From Oidiodendron maius Zn (taxonomy: Eukaryota; Ascomycota; Leotiomycetes; Myxotrichaceae), in the NCBI GenBank assembly GCA_000827325.1, contig KN832875.1, forward strand, positions 1,240,001 to 1,304,000: a DNA stretch of 64,000 bases, in the 5' to 3' direction. Below, in pieces: positions 1 through 10,303 of the stretch (the stretch's first letter is position 1; each line of letters starts with the position of its first letter). A program made the position numbers and the translations under genes. A model generated the notes under the pieces. It did no database searches. It saw only the letters and a program-made list of their open reading frames with translations, and had not been told where the DNA came from.

Positions 1-1191
1 TTGCTGGGGGACGTGGCGCCTCCTATTTCGCTAACAATGGCCGCCGCTAGAGATTACGGAGACAAAGACAGTTCTCCATTAGGATTTGCCGTTGGAAAGA
101 TAGCCAGTGCAGAGTCGTCAATTGTTGAAATACACATTCCACCTATTGACTTGCCCTCGACCTACGACCTGATGATGAAGGCTTCATATCACCTAGTCTC
201 TGACATGGAAACCCCTATATATCATACAGCTTCAGTTCAGCTTTCGATTATCAACCCTTTCGAGGCTAACTATGACTTCGCACCTCGTGTCCATCCAGAT
301 CAATGGCCAAGCTACTTCAACCATGAGGAGATTTTTAATGTAGGAGCGACCTCGGGGAATGTTAAGGCACATGGTCTGGCCCAAAAATGGTGCCTAACTA
401 GTCGGTATTTTTCCTTCGCGGCAGACGACCTAATCATTGAGGACCTCGATATCGAGGTTCTTAATACGAACGGCGCAATAACCTGCACCACTAAAAGAAT
501 CTCTGACATCCCGATCAGTGGTATCCGTGTAAGCCCAAAGAGCTTGGAAGAGGCTGAATTCGACGTTTTCACTCAAAAATTGTCTTTGGATGATCGAACC
601 ACGGCAACGCTCGATGTCTCGCTAGCAATAAAATGGCGGCGAGAGAAAGGTGACTCGGCTCTGAATACTACTATCTTAGCTGTGCCACGGCTTCTAGTTT
701 CAAGCAGTGAGCCAAGAGTCCTTGCCTCAGTGTCTTATTCGGCGACCGTCCCTTCTATGGTCCATTTCGACGTTATACTTGAGAATCCGTCTAATCACTT
801 CCTTACTTTTGGATTGAATATGGAACCGAGTGAGAAATTCGCTTTTTCTGGTAGCAAGCAGGCAACCTTGCAGCTTGTCCCGTTATCAAGACGTACAATA
901 AGGTTTAGATTAATTCCTTTTGTACGTGGCGATTGGATAGGCCCAATTCGCTGTCTCATTCGTGACAAGTATTTCCAGGTACGTTCTACGGAGAGGGTTT
1001 TGAAATCGTTTTATACGCCCAAACATCCATCCACGTCCGAGAGCCATTATGCATTCAAGATTTGTATTTTACTTTATGATTTAATGCTAACGCTAAACTC
1101 TAAACAGAAAGTGCTCAAAATTGCCCCTACGGAAGGAATGAAGGTCGACAAGGAGGGAATACTTGTATGGGTTCCTCCAGAAGAAGAATGA
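1..1191 (+). CDS. TRAPPII complex subunit TRAPPC10/Trs130, C-terminal part
   Basis: C-terminal part of a TRAPPII subunit (TRAPPC10, yeast Trs130), part of the complex that activates Rab11/Ypt31-type GTPases at the trans-Golgi. The 5' part lies outside the window, and the TTG at position 1 is not a start. The visible protein has the beta-sandwich-rich character and the typical tail ending in VLVWVPPEEE-like residues (ILVWVPPEEE). I infer exons 1-978 and 1108-1191 with a 129-nt intron (979-1107): it opens GTACGT, ends AAACAG and has GCTAAC branch-like sequence just upstream. The intron is a multiple of three and has no stop, so the frame stays open through it; the intron-encoded residues look unlike the family, which is why I splice it. 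Identity rests on remembered family sequence; the alternative is another large trafficking subunit. Confidence 0.75.
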   Translation: MLGDVAPPISLTMAAARDYGDKDSSPLGFAVGKIASAESSIVEIHIPPIDLPSTYDLMMKASYHLVSDMETPIYHTASVQLSIINPFEANYDFAPRVHPDQWPSYFNHEEIFNVGATSGNVKAHGLAQKWCLTSRYFSFAADDLIIEDLDIEVLNTNGAITCTTKRISDIPISGIRVSPKSLEEAEFDVFTQKLSLDDRTTATLDVSLAIKWRREKGDSALNTTILAVPRLLVSSSEPRVLASVSYSATVPSMVHFDVILENPSNHFLTFGLNMEPSEKFAFSGSKQATLQLVPLSRRTIRFRLIPFVRGDWIGPIRCLIRDKYFQVRSTERVLKSFYTPKHPSTSESHYAFKICILLYDLMLTLNSKQKVLKIAPTEGMKVDKEGILVWVPPEEE

Positions 1192-1312
1192 GAGGAGCAG
1201 CGACTCATGAATAATGATAATTGAGACCACAATATAGACAAACGATCGTATGATAGACAGAAAGGAATTACGTCTAAAACTATGTTAACAATATTCTTCG
1301 ATCTAATCTCAA

Positions 1313-2674
1313 TCATATTTTGCCCTTAGGTGCCTTTAGTGTCTCACCCATTCGCTTTTGCCATTCCTGTGACATAGTTGTCTTCTCTACAAAGGTTTTC
1401 TTCGTCCATTCCAAATATTCTCTCCTTGTAGCACGAAATTTCTCTAATTCCTGGCTCAACCAGGGAGCTGCAGCATCAGCACATTGAACACTTGCCTCCA
1501 TGGCTACGAGATGGCCAATCCCTTTTAACACGACCTCTTTCACCCTTCCCTCTTTTGCACCTCCACTACCTCCAACTCCCGTTCCAGTGACATTCATTTT
1601 AAGCTGGCGAAAATGCGGGGAAGACATTCCGCTGTCTGCACCAAATATGTAGAGCACGCTAGGCCGCACTTCAGCTAGTCTCCTAAATGTAGCGGTCGGC
1701 TCAGGTCGGTAGAATGGAAACTTTGGGGGCCCTGTTGGATCAATATCCGGTACTTTCTCACGGTCAATGACTTTTGAACCATCTACACTCAGGCCAGGCC
1801 AACTGGGCCTTAGAAACGTGAAACATTCCTGATGTTTAGTCGTGCTCAGCGTTACAGAGCCGTTCTCGTTTGGATGCAGACTCGTGGGCGTCTCTCTAAT
1901 GCCGTATTTAAACCAGCGGTCAAATACTCTCGGATCCCAAGATTGGTAAAACTTCTGCTTCCGGAATGCCGCTTCTGCTTCTGCTCGGGAGGACCAGATA
2001 TCTCTCCGAAAAGTCGACAGGTACGCCGGAATTCCCGCAGCAGAAGGTGTCTCCGTATCTTGGATCACTGGGTCCAGGAGTACCACCGTTGTGAGGAGCC
2101 TTGGGTGCATAAGAGCCAAGTTTATTAGAGCACAGCCTCCGAAGGAATGTCCAATTCCCGCGAGTGGCATGGGCATCTCTGAGCGGAAATGGTTGATCAT
2201 ATGAAGCAAATCTCTGGCATGGTCATTCCAAGAAGCTAGGGCACGTCAAAATGCTTGAATGGCCTCTCATTGATCCTGGACTTACGATCATTGCCCAGAA
2301 GGTGCTCATTCAAGACCCCGCTGGCGCCTTGTTGTGCAACATCTGCGATCCAGATGCTGCGTATTCGAATGCCATATCTCTTTGAAGATGCATATAGGTC
2401 TTCCCACAACGGCTCGTACATTTCCTAGAGGAGCAGCCTTTAGATCTTGGCCAAGCGATTCTGGGGAAGGTGGTACCTTTGGGAAGCCATTTGCATGAGC
2501 GCCGATAATGGTCAGGTCTCCATCTTGAGGATGTGGGTTATCCAGGGGAATATACTGCTTGATTGCAAGGTACAAGACGTCTTCCTGGGTTTGTATAGTA
2601 GCACGGGGGTAATCGCGGATGTGCTGGCATTCTAAAATGTGTTGCTTTACCTCAAAAACAGGGGACGAAGACAT
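1313..2674 (-). CDS. alpha/beta hydrolase, Lpx1/AKT2-like
   Basis: A 419-residue alpha/beta hydrolase. Three exons on the minus strand: 2674-2477, 2424-2286 and 2235-1313, introns 52 and 50 nt. Splicing joins HANGFPK to EMYEPLWEDLY and LLGND to PSWNDHARDL, both strongly family-like. The nucleophile elbow is GIGHSFGG (Ser between the two His/Phe), and the late GIGHLVAMEA supplies a plausible catalytic His. The first ATG in frame is at 2674; longer frames begin only with GTG. Relatives include the peroxisomal lipase-like Lpx1 of yeast and Alternaria AKT2-type hydrolases, but the C-terminus here (KGKI) is not a standard peroxisomal targeting tripeptide, so location and substrate are unknown. It is divergent from RTT107. 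Confidence 0.8.
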
Positions 2675-2859
2675 GAGTGCGGGGTGGCCGAGGGCGATGG
2701 CGATATTAATTAAATGATCCAGGACGAGCACGTTGCCCTTCGACACAGAGGTTGGATATCTGGCTTATTCAGGCAACGTGAGAGGGTAGATGTGGCATTC
2801 ATCTTCGCATCTTGAATCTACACGGATACAGGGACCTAGGTATCTTTGCTGTTTTGCCT

Positions 2860-2880
2860 CGGCTTTTCCAGCAAAAGCCG
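2860..2880. repeat. perfect 8-bp inverted repeat
   Basis: CGGCTTTT at 2860-2867 and AAAAGCCG at 2873-2880 are exact reverse complements around a 5-nt loop (CCAGC). It could be a palindromic binding site of a fungal zinc-cluster regulator (CGG...CCG spaced arms) or a hairpin; function is inference. Confidence 0.7.
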
Positions 2881-2882
2881 TG

Positions 2883-2904
2883 AAGCGCGCATCAAGCGCG
2901 CATC
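2883..2904. repeat. tandem 11-bp repeat, two copies
   Basis: AAGCGCGCATC occurs at 2883-2893 and again, exactly, at 2894-2904, two bases after the hairpin. Each copy carries GCGCGC, similar to E2F/MBF-like cores. It sits in the hydrolase/RTT107 divergent promoter. Confidence 0.8.
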
Positions 2905-3210
2905 ACCATCCCGCTATCGAATCCTGACCTATTTAGGTGAAGGCGCCGGTCTCATCGCGTGATCCGCGGACCGACACTTAATCTTGGTCACGTGAGTCTC
3001 GCGTCGAGGTGGCGCCCGCTTAGCGTGTCGAGAGCCTGTGAACGCGCTTTCGAGTGTAAACTGCAAAATCACCCAAACACTACCTGTAAATGCGCGGGCA
3101 AGAGTCCTTCTCAAGGACCAGCACTGGGACTTAAGACGCGGACACGTACCTGCGTCATTGCACACTTCTCCCTTAACCTCTCAAAAGTGTCCACCCTCCA
3201 ACTCTTCAAC

Positions 3211-5926
3211 ATGGCCGACGATCACGGCAGCCCTTGTTTCGAGCACTGCGTTTTCGCAATTATCCCCAGCAGAGATATTCCTCCATATCGCATAACAGAG
3301 GTATGTGCCCTCCCGGAGCCGCCATCTTCCACGCGTCCACTCGCTAAGTCCATGTCATGTAGCTAGCCCAAACTCTCGAGGATCATGCGGGTGAGGTGCA
3401 AGAAATGGGCCGGAAGGGCATCGCCGACATCAACCGCCTCACCCATTTTATATCAACAACCAGCGACTTCCGCGAATATTCAGCCTCACGGGAGCTTATG
3501 ATTGCAGTGGTCACTCCGTCTTGGATCACAGCTTCCCTTTTGAAGAACAAGCAGGCTTCAATCCGACCGTATAGTCCAGATCCTATGCTATTTTTTAGCC
3601 AGGTCAACCTCTCGTGTGCCGATATTCCTACAGGCGACAAAGACGCAATTGTAGGCGCGGTCCTCGCCATGGGTGGGATGGAATCTAGCAGTCTGACGAA
3701 AATTACAACCCACATCTGCGCCCTCACCATGGATAACCCGAAATGCCAACAAGCAAAAGAGAAAAATCTGAAATGCAAGATCGTTCTTCCCCATTGGTAT
3801 CCTATCATCCAAAAGAAACCAGCTACCTTGCTAATACAATTCAGGTTTGACGATTGTCTAAGACTTGGTAAACGTATCGATGAGGGCCCATATGAACTCC
3901 CAAATCCAGAGATATTCCGCTTGAACCCGGAAGATGCTGTTCCAATTCCTACTACGGCCCACATGCAAGGCGCAACGACCCCACATCCGGAAACCTTCCC
4001 AATTTCTACCGATTTGCCAGCCCCGCGCCACCTGGACGTCTTCAAAGATAAATCAATCATGCTATCTGATGATCTTGGAATCAGCAGTCGTTTACGCAAG
4101 ATCATCGAAGATCTCGTAAGAGATGGTGGTGGACTCATTACAAACTCAGTGCACAACGCCGATATGTATATCTGCCACTGGCGCGCAGGCCGGGATTACG
4201 TCTTTGCTTCTCGGGCCGGAATAGATGTTGGCAACCTTTCCTGGCTCTACCATTTGATCGCCCACAACGAATGGACATCGCCACTGCGAAGGCTACTCCA
4301 CTATCCGCTTCCAGAAAATGGCCTTCCAGGATTTAAAGACTTTCGCATTACTCTCTCAAACTATGGAGGGGAAGCTCGAATCTACCTAGAAAATCTTGTG
4401 GTTGCTGCTGGGGGTGAATTTACCAAAAGCATGAAGCAAGACAACACCCATCTAATCACCGCACGACAGACAAGCGAGAAATGCGCTGCCGCTCTAGAAT
4501 GGAATATCGAAATGGTGAACCACTTATGGCTGGAAGAAAGTTATGCAAAGTGCAAGCTACAGAAGTTGACCGACCCACGCTACCTCCATTTCCCTCCGCG
4601 CACCAACCTCGGCGAAATTATTGGACAGACTCAGCTAGACCCTGCCATTATCGAGTCCTTGTACTTCCCTGAGGACCCCACACCCAGCCCTAGTGATACC
4701 AAACCTTTAAGGAGACCAATAATGCGTGAGAAGGATAGGAATATGCCAATTCAGCAACAATCCGGCGAGAGCGTTGAAATGTGCGACCAAGAAGACATGG
4801 ATATGAGAGATACCGAAGAGCAACGTCTTACTGTACGGCCGAATAGTGCTTCTAGGCCACGGTCTAGTTCGAAAACTACCGTTGCAACCCCTCTGCCGAA
4901 TCGTCGGATAAGTGCTGGAAAAGAAAACAATACGCCTTCATCAACGGGCAGTCGTAGTGCTAAAGATAGAGCTCTCTCTAAGCTACACAATTTAGCCCCA
5001 GATATTGCACTATATGAAAAAGAGAGGAAACGGAAGGGACACGTCTGGGGCGGAGAAAGAGCTGCAAATAAGATGGAGAAGGATAAGTCACTCGAACGCA
5101 GCTCTAGTCCCGAAGACAGCAATGGACAAAGAGACAGTTCTGACGAGGATGTCCCAAAATCTAAACGTACAAAGATTGGAGCTGGTCTGCCACCCGTTGA
5201 AATACGTTTGCTCATTACTGGCTACAAGGGGTGGCTTAGCAATCCTGCCAAAGAAGATGTTGACAAGGTACGTTTTGTGGCCTTGCAAATAAGCTCTATT
5301 CTGACATTACGCAGAAAAAATTGAGGAAGCTCGGTATATTAGTTGTCCAAGACCCTACCACCTGTACTCATCTCGCGGCACCAAAAATGGTTAGGACCCA
5401 GAAGTTTCTCTGCGCTCTTGCGACCGGTCCCGTCATCGTGTCGTCAGAATTCATTGACACCTGCATTCGGGATGGTGAGCTTCCAGACACAGATGATTTC
5501 TTACTTCATGATGAAGATAGTGAAAAGAAGTTCAAATTGAAGCTTCCGGATGCAATATCCAGAGCTAAGGCAAATAAACGAAGTCTCCTCCGCTGCGTCC
5601 CGGTGTACTGCACGGCGGAGATTCCAAATGGCCCTGAGACTTATAAAGCTATTGTCGAGTCCAACGGTGGTATATTCAGTGTTTATCGGGCAAGAGGCGG
5701 CTCAACGATTAGACCTACTAAGCCTGATGAGGATGATGGACCACCTGAGCCAGTGTACCTGCTCACAGGCACACGCCCGGAAGAGAGGAAGCTCTGGGAC
5801 AAATTCACCGAGATGGCGAAAGCCGGAAACATGATACCAAGAATTGTGACGCATGAGTGGCTGCTGGACGTTGCGATGTCTCAACAACTGAAATGGAATG
5901 ATAGGTACTTGGCTCGTGCAGAGTGA
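3211..5926 (+). CDS. RTT107: BRCT-repeat genome-stability scaffold Rtt107/Brc1
   Basis: Multi-BRCT protein of the Rtt107 (S. cerevisiae) / Brc1 (S. pombe) family, a scaffold that reads gamma-H2A at stalled forks and links to Smc5/6 and Slx4-type partners. Exons: 3211-3300, 3363-3796, 3845-5267, 5315-5926 (about 852 residues). The start is ATG in MADDHGSPCFEHCVF; the intron at 3797-3844 (48 nt, stop-free) is spliced because it joins PHW to FDDCLRLGKRIDEGPY, the conserved BRCT2 end. The N-terminal half carries successive BRCT repeats (WITASLL, LSWLYHLI, VNHLWLEESY mark their ends); residues about 440-600 are low-complexity, acidic and Ser-rich; two C-terminal BRCTs follow (FIDTCIRDG; THEWLLDVAMSQ). 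An ACGCGT motif lies in intron 1 (3331-3336). Confidence 0.85.
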
Positions 5927-6097
5927 TAAACTTGTGGTTCCTCCCGTCTTGCAAATGGTGCTTGAGGATTGGTAGAGCCAGAGGTATTCCCCATGTGGCA
6001 GTTGGAATTTTAAAACGCCTCCGGCAGATCATGTATGTAGTAACGAGACAATATTGAATAACTTCGCGAGGGCTTAACGCGATACCGCAATCTTCGC

Positions 6098-6797
6098 TCA
6101 GAAGAACTTTACTCCCTGTTGATCTTCTTGTCCAAATACCTGTGCCTTGCCCCTCTTGACGAGAACATTCAGGGCCTTTTGCAGCAATTCCGGGTCCATC
6201 CCATGAAATTCTGAGAAGTTAGTTTCGTTAGCACTCTCCATGCGCAGTAGAGTTGGGAGATAAATACCTTCTGATGCAGTAGCCTCGCTCTCTGTCAGCT
6301 CGTACAGGGTCAACACCGTATTCTTCTGGGCAGTCCCGTCAATCTATAAAACGATTAGTACTCAAGGAGAGTAGTCAGAACCCTTAACAAAGGCCACAAC
6401 TCACCCACTCAGCAATAGCCCCCGCCCACTCCTCCGGCGTCCTCCACCAGATCCACGCCGTGCCACCCTCCTCTCCAGCGCCAGGTTTCCCAATCCACTC
6501 GGCGCGGCCTTCCGTCCTCATAAACTCCACGATCTCTCGCGCGTCGGCCATTGAGAGCCGCTTCCCCAGACGCTTGTTATAAAACAGGTCCGTGTCGAGA
6601 GCATCCACCAGCGAGAGCTTCCAGATGCGATGTGCGCGGCAGTATGCCTGGATCAGCGACGACCATTTCTGGCATTGTGCGTGGAAGGTCGTGCGTTGCG
6701 GCTGCCGGGTGAAAAATGGCGGGAAGTAGTAGTCCCGAGGGAAACTGAATGTGGCGGGGGGGGGGCCGGGAGATGTGCTGGTATGTGTGGTTGTCAT
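6098..6797 (-). CDS. VPS25: ESCRT-II subunit Vps25
   Basis: Vps25, the ESCRT-II subunit that contacts ESCRT-III Vps20 and drives sorting of ubiquitinated cargo into multivesicular endosomes. Two exons, 6797-6405 and 6343-6098, give 212 residues, the usual size. The N-terminal proline-rich segment ends in FPRDYYFPPFFTRQ, the PPF(Y) motif that binds Vps22/Vps36; two winged-helix domains follow. The second is recognised by TAQKNTVLTLYELTES and FHGMDPELLQKALNVLVKRGKAQVF. Splicing at 6404-6344 (61 nt) joins AEW to IDGTAQKN in phase. The gene is followed on the same strand by nothing within 170 bp except the convergent end of RTT107. Confidence 0.9.
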
Positions 6798-7701
6798 GAT
6801 TGATGTTGGGAATGTTGTTGCAGCAAGTTTGTGGGATATATGGAGATCGCTCGTCAGCCTTGCGTGCGCGGACTTTGGATTTGACGAGGCTGGAAAAGAG
6901 GGGAGGGGGGTCCAAAGAACTTCTCAAATATTGCAATTCGGGCACAATTACAACACTGTATGTCCTCGAATTGTAATGGCATTGGACACTTTCGTATTTT
7001 GGGTTACGGAAATTTTATGTCTCCCAAATAGGATAAAGTGGTGGATGTTTAAAACTCTTTTCTCATTTCTGTTCATTACATAGAATTTCGGATATGTTAT
7101 CTCTTAAGAACACCGCGACCTACAGTGGCAAAGAATAGTACGAGCACCATCGAACCCTACATATGGGTTGCAAGATTGCAAGATTGCAAGTCTCAATTCA
7201 ACACGTCCTCTGTCAATAAAACGCCACTAGAATCGCTTCCTAAATAGCCGCCATTTTGGGCCATCATTCTGTCATGAGCGTGCTAATCCGAAGAGCAACA
7301 ACCGGCAGGAAGAGCAAGACAGAAGCTGCGTCACTCACCTAATAACAATGGATCTGATGTGGTACTAATATCACTGCGAGCAAGGTCTTAGCTGACCAAC
7401 TAGTACCCGGGCGATTGAAATAGAAAGCCAGCCCAAAAAGAGAAGAAATATCACCGCAGACAGAAGACACCGAGATATAACAGGAGGAACACTATATTAA
7501 GCTCAGTGTTGATATGTTTCGTAAGAAACAATCCACCTATTAGGTGTGCCTTGTGGAAAATTGAACCCGGGCAGCTGAGATCATATATCAAAAACACGTT
7601 GAGAATGCTACTGTACAATTATGCCCGATATGCAGAATCGAGAATCTGAAACGCCGAGTGATGAATTATCTAGATGCATTTGGCCGCCCCCAGCGAGTTC
7701 A
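6798..7701. other. intergenic, VPS25 / RCC1
   Basis: About 900 bp between the VPS25 start and the RCC1 stop (both minus strand). It should hold the VPS25 promoter and the RCC1 3' UTR. Reading frames here are short or overlap VPS25 antisense and show no family signal. A short tandem repeat lies at 7168-7190. Nothing else recognised. Confidence 0.5.
7168..7190. repeat. 8-bp tandem repeat, nearly three copies
   Basis: The unit TTGCAAGA is repeated at 7168-7175 and 7176-7183, with a 7-bp partial third copy. A simple microsatellite-like tract in the VPS25/RCC1 intergenic region. Confidence 0.85.
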
Positions 7702-9525
7702 TTAGATACCGTTAGTCATGTGGACGTCCTCAGCCTCACCGGCTAGAACAGAGAATTGGCCACCAGCACCGCACCAGACCAGCTTCTTATCACGGACAGC
7801 GGTATTGTCGATATGTGTAGCTACCTTGATATCATCCGTAGTACCCTGTCCAGTTTGGTAGTTGGCGGAGAAGCCCCAGCTGTAAGCCTCACCCTTCTTG
7901 GTGACGACCAGACAGTTATCAGTGGCAGCCGCGACGAATTGGCCGTCGATGCCAGGAAGGACAGCAGGCTTAAGAAGAAAGCGAGGCTTCTCATTCTCAT
8001 CGAAGAACACATCATCCTTGTTCAGCTTGGAGATATCCATACCGCCCTGAGAATTGTCGATCCTACCCCAGACAAGAACTTGACCGGATTCGGTGACAGA
8101 GAGTGTGTGGTGACCGCCACCGACAATTTGCTTGATGTCGAAATCCTTGAGGCAATCGACGACCGTGGGGGTCTTTATCGTATCATTCTCATCATCCTCA
8201 TCCTTGGGAACACCAGTCTGGCCGAAAGTGTTAAGGCCCCAAGAATAGACCTTTCCTGACTTGTCGATAGCAAAGCTGTGGTAGTCGCCGCAGCCAATCT
8301 TCGCGATGTTCTTGCGTTGGAGACCAAATTCACGCGGGACAAGAGCGCCGATAGCAGTTCGAGAGACAACACGGCGAGCAAGCTGGTTTTGTTCACCAGC
8401 TCCCCATGCAAAGACTTTGCCCTTGTTGTTTAGAGCCAGTATGTGATTCGTTCCAGTGGCGAGGGCAGTGATGTTCTTCAGCTCAGGAATAAGAACTGGA
8501 GTGCGCTGAGCAGAGACACCCTTCTTGAAGCCTAAAATACCATCGTTGCCCTATCTGCGTTAAATATAGCTCGATGCCGGGGAAGGAGATACCTACTCGG
8601 AATGTGCCCCAACCGTAGACTAAACCAGCGTTGGTCACTACGAATGTAGCGCTATCACTGGCAACTAACTGGGCAAACTTGGTGCCTTCTGGAAAGTGCT
8701 TGGGCTCAACGAGTCGAGGTTCAGCTTCAGACGGATTTAGGCCTTCGCCGTCATCATCAGAATCGCTGTCAGAGTCATCACCATTAGTGATGTCTTTCAT
8801 CTTGCCTTCTTGCGTGGTCTCGCGGCCCAAAGCACCCTGGTCATTAACACCCCAGGTCAATATCTTGTTGTCGTGGGTTAGAGCCGCACAGTGCATGCCG
8901 CCCACTGCCAGCTGGACAACGCCAACCGTTTTAGCAGCCAGGAGGTGGTTGAGGCGGGGCCGCTTGACATCGATTGGTTTCTTTCCGCCGTCATATTTGC
9001 TGGCTCCCAATCCGAGCTCGCCGGCAGAACCCTCACCAAAGACGTAGACGTCAAGCTTTTGTTTGGGAATTTCGTTGAGGGTAGGAATTGCCTTGGCTTT
9101 TGATGGCCTGCCTGCCTTAGATTTCTGATCCTTCTAATGAGACGATTAGCTAAGGTCCGCGTGGCAAGACGAGTTGGGAATTTACAGGAGCAGGAGACGC
9201 TGTGGCGCCATCTGCGGTACCATCTTCAGAGATCTCATCATCCGTTGCAGTGACAGCATTGACTCTCTTTGGAGGTGGAGCTTTCTCAGGGGCGGTTGCG
9301 GGGATAGCTGCTTTCGTGGCCTTGGTCTGCTTGTATTGTCAGAGTGGTTCCTCGTACTGTGGGATGATCACTTACAGCAGCAGGCTTCTTCGGAGCAGCT
9401 TTGGGGACGGCTGGTTTGGTGGTCTTGGTCTTCTTAGCCTCAGGTTCATCGTGGGAAACGTTCGTGGCCTTCCTCTTGCTCGAAGGCGCTGCCTTTGCAG
9501 CAGTGGTCGCCTTCTTCGGAGGCAT
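7702..9525 (-). CDS. RCC1-type Ran guanine nucleotide exchange factor (Pim1/Prp20)
   Basis: Chromatin-bound exchange factor for Ran/Spi1, producing Ran-GTP in the nucleus. Four exons: 9525-9376, 9329-9186, 9133-8597 and 8550-7702, about 559 residues. The N-terminal 100 residues are Lys/Ala/Pro-rich (MPPKKATTAAKAA; a KRKATN nuclear-localisation-like stretch), followed by the seven-bladed RCC1 propeller: DVYVFGEGSAGELGLG, ILTWGVNDQGALGR, VFAWGAGEQNQLAR, VYSWGLNTFGQTG, VLVWGR and AYSWGFSANYQTGQG are blade signatures. An acidic insert (about residues 210-230, SDSDSDDDGEG) interrupts blade 2. Exon 4 begins immediately after a TAG formed by the splice acceptor itself. Start chosen as the only ATG; the frame extends upstream only through GTG. 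Confidence 0.88.
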
Positions 9526-10303
9526 GTTGACGGGTGGTATTCGATTGAATCGAGGCTTGTGGCGCAGAATTGCGAATTTGGCCACAGAGGGAGATGTGCT
9601 GGAGAGAGATGGTAGAGTGAGGGATTGTTCAAGGGAAGGGGATTGCGCAGAGAGATGAAGTATTTGGCGGAAATAAAGACGCGATACGCGACCAAAATTC
9701 TTGAGGGCCTGAACAACAGCTATTGTCTTGTTGACAGGGGTGCGCCTGCACTAGAATCGGCCTTCCTTTGTTCCTGGACCCGCCAATCATTCCAAGCCCA
9801 ATGCCTGGCAGATGGCTCTTGAGAATCTGTTTTAATGTAACTATTTATTTTGTTTTTGTTCTTGGTCATTATCATACCTCAAAGGCCGGGAGAACATGCC
9901 GAGATTTCTGTCGTGTCGCCTGAACAGCCGACGCATGTATCCTATACCTTACATTTGGTACAATAAAACCGAGATTATAGTGTGGATACTTATTTTCAAG
10001 TATCATTACTTAATCACTTTTATTGAGCCGCACGCTTCTCTTATTGGACCAGCATAACATCCTATTGTGCTCATGCCAGATTGAGGCCTAAAATAACAGG
10101 CCTGCAAATACTTCCATAAAGGGAAGCCAGTTTCTCGGAATCCATTCACTTTAGTACGAAGATACTATAATATGATCATTTACACCGTTCGGGGGAAGAG
10201 AAGCGTCTCGCATGGTTCAAAACTTAAAATTCTAGACTTTGGGATGTCGCTAATCCTACTGTACATTTGCCAGTCTATAAACGCCAATCCCTAATGGTAT
10301 CAC
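9526..10303. other. intergenic, RCC1 promoter / SCYL2 3' side
   Basis: About 780 bp between the RCC1 start and the SCYL2 stop, both on the minus strand. The part near RCC1 holds its 5' UTR and promoter. Composition turns AT-rich after 9830. No gene, RNA or repeat recognised. Confidence 0.5.

Larger units (their letters stand above)
2675..3210. promoter_or_regulatory. divergent intergenic region, hydrolase / RTT107
   Basis: This 536-bp stretch separates two divergent start codons and must hold both promoters. It contains a perfect hairpin (2860-2880), a tandem 11-bp repeat (2883-2904), a CACGTG E-box-like site near 2989 and a run of CpG-rich sequence (GCGCG, CGCGG, ACGCGC). The DNA is clearly more GC-rich than the intergenic regions elsewhere. 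I see no coding evidence in it. Confidence 0.5.
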
